In this document: positions 14,202-15,594 of the stretch, piece by piece
Layout of the letters: every line of letters starts with the position of its first letter
Position numbering within the stretch: the first letter of the stretch is position 1
Origin: Candidatus Sifarchaeum marinoarchaea
GTDB taxonomy: Archaea > Asgardarchaeota > Sifarchaeia > Borrarchaeales > Borrarchaeaceae
Length of the DNA stretch: 15,594 nt
Reading direction: 5' to 3'
Assembly: GCA_016294985.1 (NCBI GenBank)
Contig: JAECRW010000022.1
Coordinates: forward strand, 1-15,594
Position numbers and translations under genes: made by a program
Notes under the pieces: model-generated
What the model was told of the DNA's origin: nothing
What the model saw: the letters and a program-made list of their open reading frames with translations, nothing else
Database searches by the model: none

Positions 14202-14585
14202 TTGGGACTCATTAAAGAAAAGGCTAAGAAGCAAAAGAAGATTGCAGAACAAGAAAAGGAAATTTCGAAAAAGCGTTTTGATATTGCTAAGAAATTAGAA
14301 CAAATTGGAAATGAAGAAGATAAAGTTCTAAATTTGGAAAATGACATTTCTAACCTTAAGAGGGACCATGAGAACAAACAATCAGATGCTCTTAAGGCAA
14401 AAAATGAAAAAGAAAAAGCGAAGAGAGAAAAGAAAGCAGCAGAAGCTAAGGAAAAGTTAGCGAAAAAAGAAAAAGAAGTAGCACAAATAAAGGAAAGATT
14501 TGAAAAAAGAAAGTCAGATGTTACAGATCTTGAGAAAAAAATCAATGAATTAGAGCGTAAGATTATAGAGATTAAAGGGCGTTAG
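14202..14585 (+). CDS. Small highly charged coiled-coil protein, function unknown
   Basis: This protein of 127 residues is almost entirely predicted helix, with 33 Lys and 22 Glu and heptad-like spacing of Leu/Ile/Val/Ala (for example the KVLNLENDISNLK and DVTDLEKKINELERK stretches). It has no signal peptide, membrane segment, Cys or recognisable catalytic motif, and only scattered aromatic residues. The start is TTG, seven bases after a strong AAGGAGGT. The N-terminus MGLIKEKAKKQKK and the C-terminus form two coiled-coil stretches separated by a very Lys/Ala/Glu-rich middle (about 65-95), which could be a continuous single helix. It may be a structural or scaffolding protein. Low-complexity composition makes homology unreliable, so I do not assign a family. 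Confidence 0.7.
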   Translation: MGLIKEKAKKQKKIAEQEKEISKKRFDIAKKLEQIGNEEDKVLNLENDISNLKRDHENKQSDALKAKNEKEKAKREKKAAEAKEKLAKKEKEVAQIKERFEKRKSDVTDLEKKINELERKIIEIKGR

Positions 14586-14712
14586 TCATTACAGCCTTAC
14601 TTTCTTTAATCTTTTAAAGTTCTTGACTTCCCTATTTTCTTGCTGCTAAGTAATCTCCACTGTAAGATAGTTTTATTCCTTTAAACTCCATTTTTATATT
14701 TTAGGTGACAAA

Positions 14713-15027
14713 ATGTCTTTGGATGACTTTTTATCAAAAAAAAGGAAGGATTCTAAAAAGCCTACTTTAGAGGACGAATCCCTTACTGAATCTATTCCAA
14801 AGGATGAATTAACTTCTTCTCTCTCCTCTGAGGATTTTTGGTCTGTTTTGGTTGAAACTGTAAAAAAAGACGTGGTCCTATTCCCCAATTTAAAGGCTTA
14901 TATTGAGGATAAAATTTTACCACGCGAACCTGATATCTCTCCTCAAGAATTATCATTAAGACTGAATATCTCACTTGGAACCGCAATGGTTCTGCTCTCT
15001 GAACTCAAATCTGATTCTGAAAAATAG
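14713..15027 (+). CDS. Small protein with winged-helix-like C-terminus, function unknown
   Basis: The protein has 104 residues. The first 40 are charged and Ser-rich (SLDDFLSKKRKDSKKP and following) and probably disordered. From about residue 41 there is an ordered helical part, DFWSVLVETVKKDVVLFPNLKAY, then SPQELSLRLNISLGTAMVLLSELK (about 75-98). The latter has the helix-turn-helix look of an archaeal winged-helix domain: 'eLS.rLnI..g.a..lL.eL'. AGGTGA at 14703-14708 lies four bases before the ATG. It may bind DNA, or be an adaptor that uses a winged-helix fold for protein contacts. No close family is recognised. It lies 127 bases after the coiled-coil gene on the same strand. Confidence 0.65.
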   Translation: MSLDDFLSKKRKDSKKPTLEDESLTESIPKDELTSSLSSEDFWSVLVETVKKDVVLFPNLKAYIEDKILPREPDISPQELSLRLNISLGTAMVLLSELKSDSEK

Positions 15028-15114
15028 AATACAATTCTCCCTAGATCATTTTGGCACCTTTTACTCTTTGTAACAATTCTTTCTATAGTTTTGTAATTGA
15101 AAAGTTTCGCGGTG

Positions 15115-15120
15115 TTTAAA
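15115..15120 (+). promoter_or_regulatory. TATA-like element predicting a leaderless transcript
   Basis: TTTAAA at 15115-15120 lies about 26 bases before the ATGATG pair at 15143-15148, the spacing expected if transcription begins at or next to the start codon. This would make the following message leaderless. Confidence 0.35.
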
Positions 15121-15142
15121 TTGATGTGTAAAAAAACCACTC

Positions 15143-15445
15143 ATGATGAAGATGGCGGTGAAGAGGAAAGTAAAAGAAAGAAAAATCGATTCACAAACAA
15201 AACTTGCGCTTCTTGAAGCGTGGATAAAAGCAGAAGAACAAATTATCGAGAAATTGGTAGAAATTGTCCATTTCATTCTAGGGGAACTCGACGGAATCTA
15301 TAGTCAAAAAGAACACCTTCTACCCTTTAATGTAAATGATCGAGAACTTCTTTTTGAACTCATAGGCAAATATATGAGTATGTGTGCTAACATGTCCGAT
15401 AAGTTGATAGCTATTCAACTCGGAAACACTACTTTGGACACTTAA
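15143..15445 (+). CDS. Small helical protein, function unknown
   Basis: The protein has 100 residues: a basic N-terminus (KRKVKERK), then two or three long amphipathic helices (about 18-52 and 64-92), and no membrane segment or known motif. The start is uncertain. ATG codons at 15143, 15146 and 15152 are in frame and none has a good ribosome-binding site, but TTTAAA about 26 bases upstream would fit a leaderless transcript. A different-frame ATG at 15124 gives only a 30-residue peptide; it would join this frame if the seven-A run at 15130-15136 had one A fewer. The helix pattern could suit a small dimeric adaptor. No family is recognised. Confidence 0.55.
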   Translation: MMKMAVKRKVKERKIDSQTKLALLEAWIKAEEQIIEKLVEIVHFILGELDGIYSQKEHLLPFNVNDRELLFELIGKYMSMCANMSDKLIAIQLGNTTLDT

Positions 15446-15510
15446 TTTAAATTGATTACAACGTTAGTTCCTTCTTTGAACTGAATATGATTTGCCTTCT
15501 ACTTCTAAAG

Positions 15511-15518
15511 TTAAATAA
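15511..15518 (+). promoter_or_regulatory. Probable TATA box of the 3'-terminal gene
   Basis: TTAAATAA at 15511-15518 would place a transcript start near 15541, giving a leader of about 23 bases that includes the AGGAGG ribosome-binding site at 15549-15554. Confidence 0.35.
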
Positions 15519-15563
15519 TAGAACTTGAGATATTTATCTTCTCACATTAGGAGGCTAATTAAT

Positions 15564-15594
15564 ATGAAGATAGGTGTAATAGGCGGTACAGGAA
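15564..15594 (+). CDS. Rossmann-fold oxidoreductase start, probably NADPH-dependent F420 reductase (partial)
   Basis: Only ten codons are in the window, reading MKIGVIGGTG. The GxxGGTG phosphate-binding loop at the extreme N-terminus is the hallmark of a Rossmann NAD(P) domain, and this wording is typical of the archaeal F420H2:NADP oxidoreductase (Fno/NpdG), which usually starts MKIGVIGGTG(D/N)xG. AGGAGG at 15549-15554 lies nine bases before the ATG and supports a real start. The gene runs off the window end, so the family call is tentative. Other short-motif dehydrogenases that begin with GGTG are possible. Confidence 0.5.
   Translation, partial: MKIGVIGGTG

Noticed and set aside
14177..14545. 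A 122-codon minus-strand frame rich in Phe and Ser opposite the coiled-coil gene
   Set aside because: Lys and Glu codons read backwards give Phe, Leu and Ser. The plus strand has a strong GGAGGT site with a start codon at the right distance.

Overview
The window is A+T-rich, gene-dense archaeal DNA. Archaeal signs are: TATA-type promoters; ribosome-binding sites built on GGTGA or GGAGG and often followed by TTG start codons; the archaeal family DUF211; the C-terminus of a type 2 methionine aminopeptidase; and a complete LysW amino-group-carrier block. The last few codons look like the start of an F420-dependent NADP reductase. A TACK or Asgard-type archaeon would fit, but the sequence alone does not fix the phylum.

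Layout. 1-147 (+): C-terminal tail of methionine aminopeptidase. 314-3812 (+): two large polytopic membrane proteins of GT-C glycosyltransferase type. 3944-10360 (+): an amino-acid biosynthesis block of an Lrp/AsnC regulator (LysM-like), two tandem lysW carrier genes, lysX, lysY, lysZ, lysJ and lysK. 10576-11952 (+): a tyrosine recombinase with an unusual N-terminus of two homing-endonuclease-associated repeats. 14026-12034 (-): a three-gene unit of HAD phosphatase, DUF211 protein and agmatinase-family ureohydrolase. 14202-15445 (+): three small, mostly unrecognised genes (a very charged coiled coil, a protein with a winged-helix-like C-terminus, and a helical protein). 15564-end (+): start of a probable F420:NADP oxidoreductase.

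How the genes work together. LysX attaches alpha-aminoadipate (or glutamate) to the C-terminal Glu of LysW. LysZ phosphorylates the side-chain carboxylate, LysY reduces it to the semialdehyde, LysJ transaminates it, and LysK hydrolyses lysine (or ornithine) off the carrier. The Lrp-type regulator lies just upstream, as LysM lies close to this pathway in Sulfolobus. The lysZ/lysJ and lysJ/lysK junctions overlap. Both LysW copies keep the EDWGE C-terminus and CPxC zinc knuckles, but they differ at about a third of positions and appear to have separate promoters. The minus-strand agmatinase would use the downstream arginine product agmatine to make putrescine.

Points worth a second look: the two LysW carriers; a 14-bp near-repeat flanking the lysW1 TATA box (candidate regulator sites); the repeat-recombinase fusion with dyad symmetry at its predicted transcription start; an 8-bp inverted repeat in the HAD/coiled-coil divergent promoter; and the row of small unknown genes. 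No rRNA, tRNA, CRISPR array or insertion sequence was seen, and no stretch longer than 300 bases lacks a gene.
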